A program made the translations under genes and the position numbers. From Salegentibacter sp. R32 (GTDB lineage: Bacteria; Bacteroidota; Bacteroidia; Flavobacteriales; Flavobacteriaceae), in assembly GCF_008692195.1 (NCBI RefSeq), contig NZ_RXOM01000044.1, positions 222,540-286,539 of the forward strand: 64,000 nucleotides of DNA. The letters are read 5' to 3'. The number at the start of each line of letters is the position of its first letter. The stretch's first letter is position 1. The notes below the pieces were generated by a model. It did no database searches and had not been told where the DNA came from. It worked only from the letters and a program-made list of their open reading frames with translations. Below are positions 38,559 through 47,668 of the stretch, piece after piece.

Positions 38559-39080
38559 CTAAGCCTTACGTTCAGCATAAACAATGTAATAACGCGGCGT
38601 GAATTTGCGAAGTATTGGTCTAATGCCTAGTTTCTTCACAGGATTGGTCCATTTATCGCGTGCTTTAATTTCCCAGCCGGCTTTTTCTAACAACCAGTCA
38701 AATTGCCAATCTTCAAATTCGTGATAATGGCGGTCCCATTTTTCTTTGCCTTGATAAGCAGTAGCAAACCATAATCTTAGTGGAATAGAAGCCACTAATT
38801 TCTGCGCTTTAATTTCTCGAAGTACATTAAACGGAGCGATGAGGTGCTCAAAGATTTCAAAAGCGGTGACCAGTTCTGCATCAGACTCTTGAACGCTCGA
38901 AAAGTCGAGATCAAGATCTTCGCCTTTGGTATTTTCAACCTCAAAACCTTCTTTTTGCATTATTTCAGAAAAAGGATTTTTAACACCTAAGTCTAAGACT
39001 TGCGTTTTTTGGGGATGAACTTTTTCTAAAAATTCTAATGTTTTCTGGTAGCGTTTATCGGGATAAGTATTTTCGTACAA
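38559..39080 (-). CDS. Class I SAM-dependent methyltransferase
   Basis: A 173-residue short methyltransferase. SAM-binding motif I is VLDLGVKNPFSEIM, the acidic residue after strand 2 lies in KGEDLDLDFS, and LVTAFEIFEHL is motif II. FDWLLEKAGWEIKARD resembles the C-terminal helix and strand of the fold. The acceptor is unknown. It lies 3 bp from each neighbour in the KASIII-methyltransferase-GT2 operon. Confidence 0.85.
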   Translation of the reverse strand: MYENTYPDKRYQKTLEFLEKVHPQKTQVLDLGVKNPFSEIMQKEGFEVENTKGEDLDLDFSSVQESDAELVTAFEIFEHLIAPFNVLREIKAQKLVASIPLRLWFATAYQGKEKWDRHYHEFEDWQFDWLLEKAGWEIKARDKWTNPVKKLGIRPILRKFTPRYYIVYAERKA

Positions 39081-39083
39081 AGC

Positions 39084-40148
39084 TTAAATTTTATAAACCA
39101 GCGCGTTGATATTCATTCCGGCGCCGACACTCGCAAATATAACAACATCTCCTTTTTCTATGTGTTGATTTTCCAGTTGATTTTTCTTTACCAGATCTAA
39201 TAATGTAGGGAGTGTCGCTACCGAGCTATTTCCTAATTCAGCAATACTCATCGGCATCACGTGTTCAGGCATTTCTTTTTCGTAAAGTTTATAGAAACGC
39301 TCACAAATGGCTTGATCCATTTTTTCATTGGCCTGATGAATGAAAATTTTACTAATCTCATCAATTCCGTAGCCACTTTTATCTAAGCAATTTTTCATCG
39401 CTTGCGGAACATAACTCAATGCAAAATTGTAAATTTTTCTCCCGTTCATTTTGATGTAACGGGTTTCTCTTTTGAGTTCTTGGTTATAGGAAGCTTCAAA
39501 AGTTAGGTAAAAGGCTTCATCGTTGGCATAAGTAGCACTTTCGTGAGCGATAATCCCGGTATCTTGTTCATCTTCCACTTTTTCAATAATTGTTGCGCCG
39601 GCACCGTCGCTAAAAATCATACTATCACGATCGTGAATATCAACCACGCGAGAGAGTGTTTCAGCACCAATAACTAAGCATTTTTTTGCCATTCCGGCTT
39701 TGATAAATGCTTGCGCTTGGATGACACCTTCTAACCAACCCGGACAACCAAAAACCACATCATAAGCCACACATGACGGATTTTGAACATGCAAATGATT
39801 TTTAACTCGACTCGCTAAACTTGGTACTGCATCACTCTGCGTGTTTTTAAATTTTACATCACCAAAATTTTGAGCAACAATAATATAATCTAAAGTTTCC
39901 CGATCAATGCCGGCTTCTTTGATAGCCTTTTCAGCAGCTTTTCCTGCTAGATCTGAAGCTGTTAAATCGTTATGTGCATATCGGCGTTCTTCAATTCCCG
40001 TTATTTTTTTGAATTTTTTAATAATCAATTCATTCCCACCGGGAATAGGAGTTCCATCTTCATTAAGAAATTCATGTTTCAAGAAATCAGAATTTTTAAT
40101 TCTAGTTTCTGGAATACAACTACCCACTCCTGTTATTTTTATCGACAT
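39084..40148 (-). CDS. 3-oxoacyl-ACP synthase III family protein
   Basis: A 354-residue thiolase-fold enzyme with the KASIII triad visible: Cys in DVVFGCPGWLEG, His in IFIHQANEKM, and Asn in ELGNSSVATLP. It starts like FabH (GVGSCIPETRIKNSDF) and ends GAGMNINALVYKI. Canonical FabH condenses acetyl-CoA with malonyl-ACP to start fatty acid synthesis. Leading a methyltransferase-glycosyltransferase operon, this copy is more likely to serve a specialised lipid, though a housekeeping role cannot be excluded. Confidence 0.88.
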   Translation of the reverse strand: MSIKITGVGSCIPETRIKNSDFLKHEFLNEDGTPIPGGNELIIKKFKKITGIEERRYAHNDLTASDLAGKAAEKAIKEAGIDRETLDYIIVAQNFGDVKFKNTQSDAVPSLASRVKNHLHVQNPSCVAYDVVFGCPGWLEGVIQAQAFIKAGMAKKCLVIGAETLSRVVDIHDRDSMIFSDGAGATIIEKVEDEQDTGIIAHESATYANDEAFYLTFEASYNQELKRETRYIKMNGRKIYNFALSYVPQAMKNCLDKSGYGIDEISKIFIHQANEKMDQAICERFYKLYEKEMPEHVMPMSIAELGNSSVATLPTLLDLVKKNQLENQHIEKGDVVIFASVGAGMNINALVYKI

Positions 40149-40290
40149 AGTTTCTTTTTTAACTACCTAACCACCAAACTAAGCATAAATTTTTTTAAAA
40201 TGATTAGAAAAATGAAGAGATATGATTTTGTTGATAAATCGAAAGTAAATGAATCTTTTTTATGAGAAAATGATAAATATCAGTTCATAA

Positions 40291-40320
40291 AAAAAGCCCA
40301 ATCGATGGATTAGGCTTTTT
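40291..40320 (-). terminator. Terminator downstream of gcvP
   Basis: AAAAAGCC ... GGCTTTTT stem extended by AATC/GGATT pairing around one mismatch. It lies between the gcvP stop and the KASIII operon. Confidence 0.7.
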
Positions 40321-40341
40321 GGTTTATTATGAATATTGAAA

Positions 40342-43191
40342 TTATTCAGAATCCATGTAAGTTTCAATAGGATCGCAAGTACACATTAAATTACGATCAC
40401 CGTAAGCATCATCTACACGTCTAACTGAAGGCCAAAATTTATTATCGGCAACATATTCTAGTGGAAAAGCGGCTTCTTTTCTGGAATAAGGTAAATTCCA
40501 CTCATTGCTCGTTAGCATTTCCATGGTATGCGGTGCGTTTTTCAATAAGTTGTTTTCTTGATCTTCGATCGCATCAATTTCTTCTTTAATAGAATTTAAA
40601 GCATCACAAAAACGGTCTAATTCGGCTTTGCTTTCACTTTCGGTAGGTTCGATCATCATCGTTCCTGCCACAGGGAAAGAAACGGTTGGCGAATGGAAAC
40701 CATAATCAATTAAACGTTTAGCAATATCGACCACTTCAATTCCTTTTTCTTTAAAAGGTCTTAGGTCTAAAATCATTTCGTGGGCTGCTCTACCACGTTC
40801 TCCCGAATAAAGCGTTTTAAAATGATTGTTTAGACGTTCTTTAATATAGTTTGCGTTTAAAATGGCGTGTTCGGTAGCAGATTTTAATCCTTTTGGTCCT
40901 AACATCGAAATGTAGGCGTAAGAAATTAAACAAACTAAAGAAGAGCCCCAAGGCGCGGCAGAAATAGCTGAAATCGCATTATCTCCACCGGTGTTAATGA
41001 TCGGGTTACTTGGTAAAAACGGTACCAATTGCTTCGCAACACAAATTGGTCCAACTCCCGGTCCACCACCACCGTGAGGGATCGCGAAAGTTTTATGTAA
41101 GTTTAAGTGGCAAACATCGGCACCAATTTTCCCCGGGTTGGTTAAACCAACCTGAGCGTTCATATTGGCTCCGTCCATATACACTTGTCCGCCGTTATCG
41201 TGTATAATCTGCGTGATCTCTTGGATAGCCGATTCAAATACACCGTGTGTAGATGGATAAGTTACCATTAAAGCAGAAAGATTGTCTTTATATTTGATTG
41301 CTTTTTCGCGTAAATCTTCTACATCAATATTTCCTTTGTCGGTAGATTTGGTTACGACAACTTTCATTCCTGCCATGACTGCACTTGCCGGATTGGTTCC
41401 GTGAGCTGAAGAAGGAATTAAGCAAATATTTCTGTGGTGATCGTTACGAGATTCGTGGTAAGCCTTAATAACCATTAAGCCTGCAAATTCTCCTTGCGCT
41501 CCGGAGTTAGGCTGAAGTGAAGTTGCTGAAAATCCTGTAATTTCTGTTAACTGGTCTTCTAATCGCTTCAATACTTCTTGGTAACCGGCAGCTTGATCTA
41601 CAGGAACAAATGGGTGAATATTACCCCATTGCGGGTAACTTAACGGAAGCATTTCTGCAGCCGCATTCAACTTCATCGTACAAGAACCTAACGAGATCAT
41701 CGAATGGTTTAACGATAAATCTTTGCGCTCTAATTTTTTGATGTAGCGCATCAATTCTGTTTCCGAATGGTATTTATTGAAAACCTCATTCGTTAAAAAC
41801 TCCGTATCACGAGAAACCGATTGGTTTTCTAAAACGCTTTTTTCTAAGGAGGTAATTTTGATTGATTCTTTCCCGGCAACATGAGCAAAAACAGCAATAA
41901 TATTGTTCAAGTCATTTAAGGAAGTGGCTTCGTTAATCGAAATAGATACTGTTTCAGCATCTGGGTAGTAGAAGTTAATTTCGCTTGCTTCGGCTACTTC
42001 TTTAATTTTTTCAGCATCTGCTTTTAACTGAATGGTATCAAAAAACAATTCATTGGTTTGGTAATAACCTAATTTTTCAAGTGCATCTGCTAATTCTGCG
42101 GTAGAACGGTGTACTTTATTGGCGATGTATTCTAAACCTTTTGGTCCGTGATATACCGCGTACATTCCTGCCATTACGGCAAGTAAAACCTGAGCAGTAC
42201 AAATATTAGAAGTCGCCTTGTCTCTTTTAATATGTTGTTCACGCGTTTGAAGCGCCATTCTCAAGGCCGGTTTTCCATCGGCATCTTTGGTGACTCCAAT
42301 AATTCTCCCGGGAACGTTTCTTTTATAAGCTTCTTTGGTCGCGAAAAATGCTGCGTGCGGACCTCCATATCCTAACGGAATCCCGAAACGTTGGGTAGTA
42401 CCTACAACTACATCGGCTCCAAATTCTCCCGGAGCACGAAGTTTAACTAAGCTTAAAATATCGGCTGCTACGGCAACTTTGATTCCGGCATCGTTAGCTT
42501 TTTGTACAAAACCGGCATAGTCGTAAACTTTTCCTGAAGTTCCCGGATATTGGACTAAAGCTCCGAAAAATTCAGAAGAAAATTCAAATTCTTCGTGGTT
42601 TCCTACCACTAATTCTATGGCTAAAGGTTCTGCTCTGGTTTCTAATAACGAAAGTGTTTGTGGTAAGACTTCTTCAGAAACAAAAAACTTTACTACTTTA
42701 TCTTTCTTTTGCGCGCGGTCTCTTACGGCAAAAAGCAACGTCATCGCTTCTGCAGCTGCGGTCGCTTCATCTAATAAAGAAGCATTAGCTAATTCTAAAC
42801 CGGTAAGATCGACAATCATCGTCTGGAAATTCACCAAAGCTTCTAATCTACCTTGGGCAATTTCTGCTTGGTAAGGCGTGTAAGCCGTGTACCAACCCGG
42901 ATTTTCTAAAATATTTCGTTGAATAACCGGCGGGATAATTGCTTGGTGATATCCTAAACCAATGTAGGTTTTAAATAGCTTATTTTTTTGAGCCAATTTG
43001 GTAATGTGCTCTAAATATTCTTGCTCGCTTAATGCTTCCGGTAAGTTTAATTCTTTTTCTAATTTAATTCCATCTGGTAGTGTTTCGTAGATTAATTGGT
43101 CGAGTGAATCTACCCCGATGGTTTTTAGCATTTCTGAAATGTTTTCAGGCCTTGGGCCAATGTGTCTTAACGCAAAAGAATCTGTATTCAT
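40342..43191 (-). CDS. gcvP: Glycine dehydrogenase (decarboxylating), P protein
   Basis: 949 residues, the fused full-length P protein. It starts with the family hallmark MNTDSFALRHIGPR. The PLP lysine is Lys700 in HLNLHKTFAIPHGGGGPGVG, and GANMNAQVG and MIEPTESESKAELDRF are conserved. It decarboxylates glycine and passes the aminomethyl group to the lipoyl H protein. The start at 43191 was chosen because a TTG 33 bases upstream (43224) lies within the TATTTTTG promoter box. No other gcv gene is nearby. Confidence 0.96.
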   Translation of the reverse strand: MNTDSFALRHIGPRPENISEMLKTIGVDSLDQLIYETLPDGIKLEKELNLPEALSEQEYLEHITKLAQKNKLFKTYIGLGYHQAIIPPVIQRNILENPGWYTAYTPYQAEIAQGRLEALVNFQTMIVDLTGLELANASLLDEATAAAEAMTLLFAVRDRAQKKDKVVKFFVSEEVLPQTLSLLETRAEPLAIELVVGNHEEFEFSSEFFGALVQYPGTSGKVYDYAGFVQKANDAGIKVAVAADILSLVKLRAPGEFGADVVVGTTQRFGIPLGYGGPHAAFFATKEAYKRNVPGRIIGVTKDADGKPALRMALQTREQHIKRDKATSNICTAQVLLAVMAGMYAVYHGPKGLEYIANKVHRSTAELADALEKLGYYQTNELFFDTIQLKADAEKIKEVAEASEINFYYPDAETVSISINEATSLNDLNNIIAVFAHVAGKESIKITSLEKSVLENQSVSRDTEFLTNEVFNKYHSETELMRYIKKLERKDLSLNHSMISLGSCTMKLNAAAEMLPLSYPQWGNIHPFVPVDQAAGYQEVLKRLEDQLTEITGFSATSLQPNSGAQGEFAGLMVIKAYHESRNDHHRNICLIPSSAHGTNPASAVMAGMKVVVTKSTDKGNIDVEDLREKAIKYKDNLSALMVTYPSTHGVFESAIQEITQIIHDNGGQVYMDGANMNAQVGLTNPGKIGADVCHLNLHKTFAIPHGGGGPGVGPICVAKQLVPFLPSNPIINTGGDNAISAISAAPWGSSLVCLISYAYISMLGPKGLKSATEHAILNANYIKERLNNHFKTLYSGERGRAAHEMILDLRPFKEKGIEVVDIAKRLIDYGFHSPTVSFPVAGTMMIEPTESESKAELDRFCDALNSIKEEIDAIEDQENNLLKNAPHTMEMLTSNEWNLPYSRKEAAFPLEYVADNKFWPSVRRVDDAYGDRNLMCTCDPIETYMDSE

Positions 43192-43221
43192 CAGCTTTAT
43201 AAATTGTTGTAATTGTGGGCG

Positions 43222-43229
43222 CAAAAATA
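43222..43229 (-). promoter_or_regulatory. Candidate -7 box of gcvP
   Basis: On the minus strand this reads TATTTTTG, about 30 nt before the gcvP ATG at 43191. No clear -33 element. Confidence 0.5.
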
Positions 43230-43397
43230 CAATTTTAAAAATGATTTTTAATTGAAGTTATTCACTTTAAATAGATGAATTGTTGACAATTTCTTAACTG
43301 AATATTTTTTAGATTTAATTTTTGAATTTTTATGATGAATTACACGCTTAAAATTGAATTTTTCTAAATTATATCATAGTCTCTTCCATTAATAGTG

Positions 43398-43522
43398 CGT
43401 CATGCTGAACCTGCTCGTCCGGTAGGCGAGCTTGATTCAGCATCTCATACTATTAAACCCAATCTTGATGAGACCCTGAATCAACACTTCGACTCCGCTC
43501 AGTGTGCCAGTTCAGGGTGACG
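43398..43522. repeat. Nested palindromic intergenic repeat
   Basis: Outer arms CGTCATGCTGAA and TTCAGGGTGACG match at 10 of 12 positions as inverted repeats. Inside are the hairpin GCTCG/CGAGC and a 17-bp arm at 43432-43448 pairing with 43468-43484 at 15 of 17 positions. A small CACT/AGTG hairpin follows. From memory, similar elements are scattered through flavobacterial genomes. It occupies most of the 395-bp gap between gcvP and the UbiA-like gene; I see no gene in that gap. Confidence 0.75.
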
Positions 43523-43574
43523 AAATAATTCCAATTTATGGTTAAGAAACCACCAACACTTTCTCCGCTTCTCT

Positions 43575-43582
43575 TACCTTTG
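43575..43582 (+). promoter_or_regulatory. Candidate -7 box 4 nt before the ATG of the UbiA-like gene
   Basis: TACCTTTG matches TANNTTTG, with the ATG at 43587. Usage would make the mRNA leaderless. Confidence 0.35.
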
Positions 43583-43586
43583 CTAA

Positions 43587-44411
43587 ATGCACGGGCTAAA
43601 AGCAATTTTCAAATTTTATATCGATAGTAGCATTCACGTTTCGCTTGCCGTTTGTGCCATGGTGCTGACTACTTCTTTTGTATGGCCGATGGTTATTTCT
43701 GTTGAATTATTAGCCTTTGTTTTTTTTAGCACAGTCACCGCTTACAATTTTGTGAAATACGCAGGGATTGCCGGTTTGCATCATCGTAGTCTGACCAAAA
43801 ACCTTCGTGCCATTCAACTATTTTCTTTGCTGAATTTTATTGGGTTGTTGGTTTTGTCAATTTATCAACCGATTGAAGTTTTAGCCATTTCAGCTTTTCT
43901 AGGGATTTTCACCTTGCTGTATGCAATTCCTCTTTTGCCACAGGGAAAGAATCTGAGGAATTTAAAATCGATCAAAATTTTTATAATTGCTTTTGTTTGG
44001 GTAGGAACAGCAGTTTGGTTACCCTTACAAAACTTTGATTTAATTTTTTCATTAGAAGTGATGCTGAGGTTTTTCCAGATTTTTGTTTTTGTATTGGCAC
44101 TTATCCTTCCGTTTGAAATTCGGGATTTAACTTATGATAGTGAAACTTTAAAAACACTTCCGCAGTTAATAGGAGTGAGTAAAACTAAAGTACTAGGTTA
44201 TGTATTGCTGGTAATTTTTTTTATGTTGGAATGCTGGATTACTTCCGAAGTGAAAAATTTACTTTGTACTTTTTTAATTACACTTATTACCGGAATCCTA
44301 ATTTATTTCTCTTCCAAAAAGCAAACTGATTATTATGCCTCTTTTTGGGTAGAAAGTTTACCGATAGTTTGGTGGGGATTACTTTATTTTTCGGAATTAT
44401 TGCTTACCTAA
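43587..44411 (+). CDS. UbiA-like integral membrane protein
   Basis: A 274-residue protein with about eight hydrophobic helices. The segment FEIRDLTYDSETLKTLPQLIGV resembles the second Asp-rich motif of UbiA prenyltransferases (DxxxD, then kTlP and G). The first NDxxDxxxD motif is not present at the expected place, where the sequence reads TAYNFVKYAG. It may be a divergent UbiA homologue with altered or lost prenyl-diphosphate binding. Substrate unknown. The end overlaps the convergent anti-sigma-like gene by 15 bp. Confidence 0.7.
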   Translation: MHGLKAIFKFYIDSSIHVSLAVCAMVLTTSFVWPMVISVELLAFVFFSTVTAYNFVKYAGIAGLHHRSLTKNLRAIQLFSLLNFIGLLVLSIYQPIEVLAISAFLGIFTLLYAIPLLPQGKNLRNLKSIKIFIIAFVWVGTAVWLPLQNFDLIFSLEVMLRFFQIFVFVLALILPFEIRDLTYDSETLKTLPQLIGVSKTKVLGYVLLVIFFMLECWITSEVKNLLCTFLITLITGILIYFSSKKQTDYYASFWVESLPIVWWGLLYFSELLLT

Positions 44412-44660
44412 ATTTTCTTCCAATAACTTTTTAAGCTCTTTGCGTTCCTCTTCTTTTAAGGAAGTCAATTCTGCTTTTTTACAAAGTTCGGTCAGTTTTT
44501 TATTGCGTTCCGTGTATTCCTTGCATTGAGGACATTTGTCTAAATGAGAAAACAATTGCTCCAACTCCCAAGCTTTAGCTTCATTGTATTGGGCTTTATC
44601 GCAATAACAACCAGCTTCGGTACAATTACATTTTTTCTTGTCAGGATTTTCAGAATTCAT
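44397..44660 (-). CDS. Small cysteine-rich anti-sigma-like protein
   Basis: An 87-residue soluble protein with a HLDKCPQC (HxxxCxxC) motif, the zinc-binding core of ZAS-type anti-sigma factors. A second cysteine cluster, CNCTEAGCYC, lies near the N-terminus, and a charged helical tail ends the protein. It starts 3 bp after the stop of the ECF sigma gene, which makes an anti-sigma role likely. No membrane helix is present, so it would act in the cytoplasm, perhaps as a redox or metal sensor. Confidence 0.65.
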   Translation of the reverse strand: MNSENPDKKKCNCTEAGCYCDKAQYNEAKAWELEQLFSHLDKCPQCKEYTERNKKLTELCKKAELTSLKEEERKELKKLLEENLGKQ

Positions 44661-44663
44661 AAA

Positions 44664-45224
44664 CTACTTAAACCATTTTTCTTCCATACATTCTGCCAGC
44701 GCAGTTCTTGCACGGTGAATAATTACCCATAGGTTAGACGGGGTAATATTAAATTCATTACAGATAACTTCAGTGTCAAAGTTATCGATAGTTTTCATTT
44801 TAAAAATTTTTGCGTGCTTGGGGTTAATTTTGTCAAGGCAATCGTAAATGGCAGCGCCTAATTCATTATTCACCAAATTATCTTCAGCAGACTGTTCAAA
44901 ATTATCGGCTACTTTCTCTTCCAACCATTCACCTTCTTGGTCTTCATCGGTGTAATTTATTTTTACTTCAGCTTGGCCTTTTTTAGAATTTATTTTTCGG
45001 TAGTGGTCAATAATTTTGCGTTTCAAAATAGAAATAAGCCAAGTACGTTCCGTAGCTTCGCCTTTAAAATATTTTTTAGAGCGTAAACCGGCGAGAAAAG
45101 TTTCAGAAATAAGGTCTTTGGCAATCTCTCTATCGTTTACCCTGACGATGGCATAATTAAATAAATAATCAGAATATTCATCTACCCATTGGTCTGGATT
45201 AATCTGATGTGTGTTTTCTGCCAT
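44664..45224 (-). CDS. ECF-type sigma-70 family RNA polymerase sigma factor
   Basis: 186 residues with sigma region 2 (YSDYLFNYAIVRVNDREIAKDLISETFL, then TERTWLISILKRKIIDHYRK) and region 4 (AKIFKMKTIDNFDTEVICNEF, then NITPSNLWVIIHRARTAL). An acidic linker separates them. It directs RNA polymerase to a small regulon. The next gene encodes a cysteine-rich HxxxCxxC protein, the likely regulator. The pair's signal is unknown. Confidence 0.9.
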   Translation of the reverse strand: MAENTHQINPDQWVDEYSDYLFNYAIVRVNDREIAKDLISETFLAGLRSKKYFKGEATERTWLISILKRKIIDHYRKINSKKGQAEVKINYTDEDQEGEWLEEKVADNFEQSAEDNLVNNELGAAIYDCLDKINPKHAKIFKMKTIDNFDTEVICNEFNITPSNLWVIIHRARTALAECMEEKWFK

Positions 45225-45302
45225 GAATAAACGTAAATTTGCGCTAAAATTACGAAGAATAGCTTAGCATTTCTTTTTATTTATTGTGAAAAAAAACATA
45301 AA

Positions 45303-46544
45303 ATGAAGCGATTACTCATTATTGGTTACGTTTGGCCCGAGCCTACTTCGTCTGCCGCCGGTAGTAGAATGATGCAACTTATTCAACTCTTTTTAGCAAA
45401 GGAGTGGGAGGTGATTTATGCAAGCCCAGCCAAGGAGAGTAAATATGCGATTAATTTTGAAGAACTAGGAATTACGCAGAAAAAAATAAAAACCAATTCT
45501 TCTGGTTTTGATGAATATATAAAAGAGCTTTCGCCGCAAGTAGTGATGTTTGACCGTTTTATGATGGAAGAACAATTTGGTTGGCGCGTAGCCGAAAATT
45601 GTCCAGATACGGTACGGATTTTAGATACGGAAGATTTACATTTTTTTAGAAAAGCACGCTACGAAGCTTTAAAAAAAGGAAGAACTTTAGTTCGGGAAGA
45701 TTTACATTCAGATGAAGCTAAGCGAGAAATTGCCAGTATTTTACGCTGCGATTTGTCGTTAATTATTTCTGAAGCTGAAGTTGATCTGTTGGCGAGAAAA
45801 TTTAAAGTGAATCCGTCAATTTTGTATTACATTCCGTTATTGGCGCCTTCCATTTCTGAAGAGAAAATCAAGAAACTGCCCACTTACGAAAAGCGGAAAG
45901 ATTTTGTATTTATTGGTAACTTTTTGCATCAACCCAATTGGGATTCTGTCTTATATTTAAAAGAAAAAATTTGGCCCTTAATTCGGAAAGAACTTCCAAA
46001 AGCCCGTTTATTGATTTACGGAGCCTATGCTTCCCAAAAAGTAGAACAATTGCAAAACAAGCGACAAGGCTTTATTGTAAAAGGTAGGGCAGAAGATGCG
46101 CAAGAAGTTCTGAAAAATGCTAGGGTGTTGTTAGCGCCTTTACGATTTGGTGCCGGAATAAAAGGGAAATTTATCGATGCGATGCTGGCCGGAACCCCAA
46201 GTATTACCACGACGATTGGCGCCGAAGGAATTTGCGGAAAATATCCTTGGCCGGGAGAAATTGCCAATGAAGAAAAATTGATTGCGGAAGAAGCGATTAA
46301 GATTTACGAAAAACCCAAACGCTGGCAAAAAGTACAACAAAACGGATTCCATATAATTAATGAACGCTTTCAGGAAAATCGATTTGCCGAACATTTCTTT
46401 GTAGAATTAAATCAGATTCAAAACAATTTGCAAAAACATCGTGATCAGAATTTTTTAGGAGCCATGTTAATGCATCACACCTTGCAAAGCACCAAGTATA
46501 TGTCGAAGTGGATTGAAGCTAAAAACAAATTAGAAGAGCAATAA
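45303..46544 (+). CDS. GT-B glycosyltransferase (family 4/1-like)
   Basis: A 413-residue protein with an N-terminal Rossmann-like half starting LIIGYVWPEPTSSAAGSRM, resembling the GT4 glycine-rich loop. The C-terminal half has DFVFIGNFLHQPNWDSVLYL, KARLLIYGAY and LLAPLRFGAGIKGKFIDAMLAGTPSITT with the acceptor/nucleotide-binding acidic region. It probably transfers a hexose from a nucleotide sugar. Its stop overlaps the hemW start by one base (TAATG). Confidence 0.85.
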   Translation: MKRLLIIGYVWPEPTSSAAGSRMMQLIQLFLAKEWEVIYASPAKESKYAINFEELGITQKKIKTNSSGFDEYIKELSPQVVMFDRFMMEEQFGWRVAENCPDTVRILDTEDLHFFRKARYEALKKGRTLVREDLHSDEAKREIASILRCDLSLIISEAEVDLLARKFKVNPSILYYIPLLAPSISEEKIKKLPTYEKRKDFVFIGNFLHQPNWDSVLYLKEKIWPLIRKELPKARLLIYGAYASQKVEQLQNKRQGFIVKGRAEDAQEVLKNARVLLAPLRFGAGIKGKFIDAMLAGTPSITTTIGAEGICGKYPWPGEIANEEKLIAEEAIKIYEKPKRWQKVQQNGFHIINERFQENRFAEHFFVELNQIQNNLQKHRDQNFLGAMLMHHTLQSTKYMSKWIEAKNKLEEQ

Positions 46545-47668
46545 TGTCGGGCATTTATATACATATTCCATTTTGTAAGCAAGCTTGCCATTACTGTGAT
46601 TTTCATTTTTCGACTTCGCTGAAAAAGAAAGGGGAGCTGGTAGAAGCTTTAGTGACGGAACTTCAACTGCGGAAAGCTGAAAACCAAGGAAAAGTAGAAA
46701 CCATTTACTTTGGTGGTGGAACCCCTAGTTTACTCGCTGCTGAAGAATTAAATCGAATTTTGAAAACGGTTTTTGAAAATTACTCGGTAAGTGAAAACTC
46801 CGAAATTACCTTAGAAGCAAATCCCGACGATTTAGATGCTGAGGTTTTACAGATGTTGGCAAATTCTAAAATCAATCGACTCAGTATTGGTGTACAATCT
46901 TTTTTCGAGGAAGATTTACAATTAATGAATCGTGCGCACAATGCCAAAGAAGCTCTAAAGTCCATTCAATTAGCCAAGCAGTATTTCGATAATATTTCGA
47001 TTGATTTAATTTATGGAATTCCCGGGATGAGCAACGAACGTTGGCAAGAAAATTTAGCGCAGACCTTAGCGTTAGGAATTCCGCATATTTCGAGTTACGC
47101 ATTGACCGTAGAGCCGAAAACTGCCTTAAAGAAAATGATTGAAACCGGAAAGGTTCAACCGGTCGATGAAGAAAAATCAAAAGCACATTTTGAAATTTTA
47201 GTCGCCACCTTAGAAGAAGCCGGTTTTGTGAATTATGAATTTTCAAATTTTGGAAAACCCGGTTATTTTTCTCAGAATAACACGGCGTATTGGTTAGGGA
47301 AACCTTATTTGGGAATCGGACCTTCAGCGCATAGTTTTGATGATGAGCATCGCAGTTGGAATGTAAATAACAATACCAAATACATCAAATCCATTCAACA
47401 GGGAATTGTTCCTGCGGAAATGGAAGAGCTAAGCGTGATTGACCGCTACAACGAATATGTAATGACGCGTTTGCGTACGCAGTTTGGGGTGAATTTGCAG
47501 GAAATTAAAAATTTATTCGGAGAAAAATTAGCGCTTTATTTTGAAAAAGAAGCTCGCGTATTTTTTGAAAAAGAATTACTGAAGAAGGAAAACGAAAAAA
47601 TATTGATCACCAAAAAAGGAAAGTTTTTAAGTGATGGTATTGCAGCCGATTTATTTTATGTGGAATAA
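46544..47668 (+). CDS. hemW: Radical SAM protein HemW (heme chaperone)
   Basis: 374 residues, starting with GIYIHIPFCKQACHYCDF. The [4Fe-4S] cysteines are Cys11, Cys15 and Cys18 in CxxxCxxC, with Phe/His around them as in HemW rather than HemN. YFGGGTPSLL, SIGVQSF and SIDLIYGIPGMS are typical. HemW binds heme and delivers it to acceptor proteins; older databases call it an oxygen-independent coproporphyrinogen oxidase. It is translationally coupled to the upstream glycosyltransferase gene. Confidence 0.93.
   Translation: MSGIYIHIPFCKQACHYCDFHFSTSLKKKGELVEALVTELQLRKAENQGKVETIYFGGGTPSLLAAEELNRILKTVFENYSVSENSEITLEANPDDLDAEVLQMLANSKINRLSIGVQSFFEEDLQLMNRAHNAKEALKSIQLAKQYFDNISIDLIYGIPGMSNERWQENLAQTLALGIPHISSYALTVEPKTALKKMIETGKVQPVDEEKSKAHFEILVATLEEAGFVNYEFSNFGKPGYFSQNNTAYWLGKPYLGIGPSAHSFDDEHRSWNVNNNTKYIKSIQQGIVPAEMEELSVIDRYNEYVMTRLRTQFGVNLQEIKNLFGEKLALYFEKEARVFFEKELLKKENEKILITKKGKFLSDGIAADLFYVE

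Noticed and set aside
43192..43224. TTG start for gcvP
   Set aside because: It lies in the -7 box, and the conserved N-terminus starts at MNTDSFALRHIGP.
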